Of a DNA stretch of 64,000 bases, positions 60,551-64,000 are shown piece after piece (position 1 is the stretch's first letter; each line of letters begins with the position of its first letter). Location: contig JAWUZG010000001.1 of the NCBI GenBank assembly GCA_036785705.1, positions 2,170,001 to 2,234,000 of the forward strand, given 5' to 3'. This DNA is from Acanthornis magna (lineage: Eukaryota > Chordata > Aves > Passeriformes > Acanthizidae). The translations under genes and the position numbers were made by a program. The notes beneath the pieces were generated by a model. The model did not search any database. It saw only the letters and a program-made list of their open reading frames with translations, and had not been told where the DNA came from.

Positions 60551-62961
60551 TGTCATAAATGTATCTTAGCCTGTCAATTTTATGCTGGTGAAGGTACATT
60601 TTGTTAGAGAATCCAACAGAGTTATTTTGTCATTATACTGTATAACAGAGCAGAGTCAGCTCATGATTTTGCAAAAATATAGATTGGGGTTTTGTGGTGT
60701 TTTGCTTTATTTTTAATGTTTGTTTTAACAAAGGTGTGGGCAGGGCTGAGTAACTTCTAGCAAAATTAGGAGAGGATGAGGGGAGGCAGTCGAACTGGAC
60801 ATCCTTTAATAAGTTTTGGATGGTCCAGGGTACCAGTGGGTAGGTTATTGAACCAGAACCTAATTCTTGTATAATTTATCTGAAATAAATTCAAAATACA
60901 CCCATAGAGGACACACTGTATGATTATTGCTATCTGCTCTTAATTGCAAAGTGTGGTCTCACTCAGAGTATCGGTTATGATGCTCATTTCTCATTTTTGA
61001 TGCATCTAATTTTTGGGCTTGGACTGTTATTCTGCACGGTAATTAACATTATGCAGAACTATCAGGAAACATGAGCTTTTGGGGATGTATTTTATGGGAC
61101 ATGAGATGCCTTCTGTATCTAAAAACCTAACCAGAATTAGGAGCCTAAACATCTTTGAGACTCCACCTCTTTTTACTCCAATATTTTGGAGTTCACTTAA
61201 GAAGACAAAGAATTGAGGAAAGAAAAAATAACTCCGTCAATGTAATAACTTGCACCAGCCAGAACAAGCAAACAAACAAAATCCAATTTCAAATAATCTC
61301 CAGTGGAGTTTTCCAGTCTAATTTGCTCATGATAATGGATGAGTGGTTCTTCCCTAATTGGCAGTTTCGGGTGGGAGTATGGGCTTTTTTGTTCTCTGAT
61401 CGCCTCGGACATTGCTAGAGTAATGTTTCAATTGATAGGCTGACACTTCACTCCCACTTTTTTCCTCATACTACAATTTCAGAGTCAGTTAAGCCATCTG
61501 ATGATGCTGTTTAATTCTCTTATAAATAACAGGTTTGCAAAATGGGAGAACCACTGCTAAGAAATTATAGTCCAACACAACAATTTGGGCATTATTTTGG
61601 ATGACACACACACATCTATTATTTCAAAATTATTATTGTGGTGTTTTTATATAATCTTTGATTAAATTGAGTAGTTATCTTCAGAAAAACTACAGTAACT
61701 ACAAGCCAGTTTTGTACAAACTGATTTACTAGTGGCAGTGTGTAACCTTATGTAGTTCTGTTTCACCTCTATTTTTTTCCTCAGATTAATAGAAAAGCAA
61801 ACTTACACCAAAAAGAATTGAATTGGTTTTCACGCAGAAAAAACATTTGTGTAGCAAAATCACATTTCTGCAAATATCACAGTTAACTCTCTTTGTGCTA
61901 AGAGATCAGTACAAATATCTTGAAACATCTAAGTTACATGGAGCAAACAACCTCTATCCATAAGATGACAGGTATTTCTCTTCCTCCACCTCAAAGGCAC
62001 ATTATCGGAATGATGACTCTTGCAGGGTTTCTTGTATCTCCTTTTAAACATGAATTACCTTGGAGATATTTTTCTATGCTAGAAAAATTACTGGGCTAAT
62101 GGTAAATCCGCAATGCATGCATAATGAATAGCATCAGTTTTCCATTCAAAAGTCTTTAGAAACTCTATGGGGTAAGTGATTATCTCACCAGCAAACCTTA
62201 GTGCCTTTTCTTTGAAAACTCCTCAGCTACTCTTCTCATTTTGATCTCTGCCTGACCCTGTCTTTAGCAGTTTGGGATATGCAGGAGGCTAAAACTGAAC
62301 ATGCCTTGCCCTGATTTTGCATGTCCGAACTTTATCTTCTAGGACTCATTATTTGGGAGAGGAAGTGACCTGTGCTTGTGCAACAAATTGTGCTAAATGC
62401 AGTTATGACACCCCGGGGTGTGTAAGGTCAGTAAATCTGACATTGGACCCACTGGGACCAGTGGCCTTCTGGAGCCCATAATTTTCCCTGGGATGTCTCA
62501 AATGAAACCAGGTGTCCTGTGAGAGTAACAGAATCACTTCAAGGGATTGATTCCTCTGAACCTCTTCAGATGTCTACACTGAGTTGAAATGAATCTTATC
62601 TTAGATCTTTATCAACATTTAAAGAAAGATCAAGTAATTAACTTCTTACTGATGTTGAAACGATAACTGTGTGATTCAGTCTACAGATGAGATATCTACA
62701 GGCAGATGCATATAAATTAAGTTCTCACAGGTGATTAATGAGCCTAAACTCTCTGTATGAGAATTTGATTCTCTTTAGTCAATGTGAATCTGAAGCTGTG
62801 CTCAGCTCCCTCAAAAGTAGCTGATTCTGTTTCAGATGATCAGAGATTTCCCACGAGTCTCACCAGTGGCAGGTAGGACAGGTGAGCAAAACTTCAGAGT
62901 TCAAAGGCAGAGAAGGCTTTTGCTGACCCACCAGATTTGGAACATCTGAGAGACAGGGTGT
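60551..62961. other. 2.4 kb of unique sequence, no gene seen
   Basis: No gene or clear repeat. A short CA run near 61604-61613. Open frames up to 87 codons without recognisable domains. Confidence 0.5.
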
Positions 62962-63030
62962 ATCATGGAATAATTTGGATAAAAGGGATCTCTGGAGGCC
63001 ATTGAGTCCAGCTTCCTGCTCAAAACATCA
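62962..63030 (-). repeat. CR1 LINE, 3' end fragment
   Basis: The plus strand begins tcatggaataatttggat and continues 'aaaagggatctctggaggcc', 'attgagtccagcttcctgct' and 'caaaaca', the reverse complement of the CR1 ending in 'ggttggactagatgacctcc' type. The tail is nearly lost. About 70 bp, 5'-truncated. Confidence 0.85.
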
Positions 63031-64000
63031 TGCTGCAGAAGAGAAAAGTGGAAAGGCCTAGTGAACTACACCAAAATTGTCCTTCACACCCCTTTTGGGG
63101 CACTTTAAATGGACAGGTCCTGATAGACAAACTGTAGCTAATCTTGACTTAAGCTCAGGACCTTTCTTCACTTTAACACAAAGCTCTTCAAAGCCTGAAT
63201 GGATTCCTTTTGCCATCTTACTGATTTCAGCATGAAGCAGCCATTTGTATAAAAGAGTGCAAATTTTAATTTGTGAGTCTTTTCAGAGGGTGGTAGGATA
63301 CACTTAGGACAGAATAAATTACAGAGAAATAATAGAAGATTGGTACCACACACTCCAATATAAAAAGAAAGGTGGACAAATTTCAGAGCAACAGGCCCTC
63401 CATTGCCTGAACGAAAATGCATTGAAGAACGGCTAAGGGAATCAAGAAAATAATTTGCTAATATTTAGTCTTCTGTAATCATCATATTCAGGTACAAAAG
63501 CTTTTCATTCATTCAGTGAAGCATAATGTGAAAGCAAACTTTAGAATTTTTGTAAACAAGGGTTAAAATTTTAGGCACAGACTGCTGAAAATTTGGCTCC
63601 TTCGCTCTTTTTATTTATGGATTCCCTGTAGAACTTTCCAAGCTCTGTTGTGTTCTCTAGCAATGACATCTCTGAGTGAGCATTTTTACCCATAACCCAT
63701 ACTGAAATTATTTTTTAAAAGGGAGAATGCCAATATTTTTATGAAAATGATTTCTAGGAACAACCATGGTGCTGTTTTTCTCTTTTGAACTGACCGTTTC
63801 ACATGGAAGTATTTATTCTTGTGTCACCTAAGTATTTAATTGAAGGATATTGTAGATTAATGTCTATAGATAACAGATTTTTGCTTGAAAGCAGAAATTT
63901 TTACTTTTTACTGCAAAAAAGTTAAGTTCTTCATTTTGTAAAGAAAAATGGATAAAAGGAATAATTCTGAGGAAGCAAAACATTTTCTGACCATGTCTAT
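63031..64000. other. Unique sequence to the window end, no gene seen
   Basis: No recognisable gene or repeat. The 84-codon minus frame at 63168-63422 has no domain I know. The sequence continues AT-rich to the edge. Confidence 0.5.

Noticed and set aside
1..64000. Prokaryotic-type systems (operons, CRISPR arrays, defence islands)
   Set aside because: No ribosome-binding sites with long coding frames, no regularly spaced repeats with unique spacers; the repeat content is that of a bird genome.

Overview
The window looks like a gene desert or a long intron from a bird genome. The main evidence is the interspersed repeats. At least 17 fragments match the avian CR1 LINE, several ending in the typical ATTCTGTG/ATTCTATG/TATTC tail or beginning with its reverse complement. 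Two MIR-like SINE fragments and two LTR-like retroviral elements of kinds common in birds are also present. The rest is AT-rich single-copy sequence with simple repeats. No rRNA, tRNA, CRISPR array, operon or other prokaryotic feature was seen. All identifications rest on sequence recalled from known families and were not checked by a search.

Layout. 1-12 kb: mostly unique sequence, a small CR1 3' end beside a 14-bp tandem repeat (1.8 kb), a short CR1 piece (3.35 kb), an A-rich/CAA tract (11.0 kb) and a TATC-type tract (11.6 kb). 12-25 kb: a 430-bp CR1 3' end, about 9 kb of unique sequence with a 26-bp minisatellite (19.2 kb), a CR1 ORF2 fragment (21.8-22.3 kb) and a CR1 3' end with nine TATTC units (24.4-24.8 kb). 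25-30 kb: the densest part, with four minus-strand CR1 pieces, a MIR-like SINE and a broken protein-like stretch on the minus strand (28.27-28.78 kb). 30-39 kb: mostly unique, one internally deleted CR1 (36.2-36.5 kb) and a 26-bp perfect palindrome (39.2 kb). 39.5-44 kb: two LTR-like elements on the plus strand, a GC-richer patch, a weak CR1 ORF2 trace and a pyrimidine tract. 44-64 kb: unique sequence with scattered CR1 pieces (47.9, 48.4, 51.4, 55.8, 60.0 and 63.0 kb), a MIR-like SINE (60.3 kb) and a 30-A tract (57.8 kb).

I found no intact protein-coding gene. Open reading frames are short (longest 157 codons), and many of those over repeats are explained by CR1 or low-complexity DNA. The one stretch that reads like protein outside a recognised repeat is 28269-28784 on the minus strand, and it is frameshifted. 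By my boundaries CR1 covers about 3.7 kb of the 64 kb. I did not find a convincing new biological system. The observations worth checking are the coding-like remnant, three CR1 copies in which ORF2 appears joined to or close to 3' sequence, the solo-LTR candidates and the small tandem or palindromic repeats.
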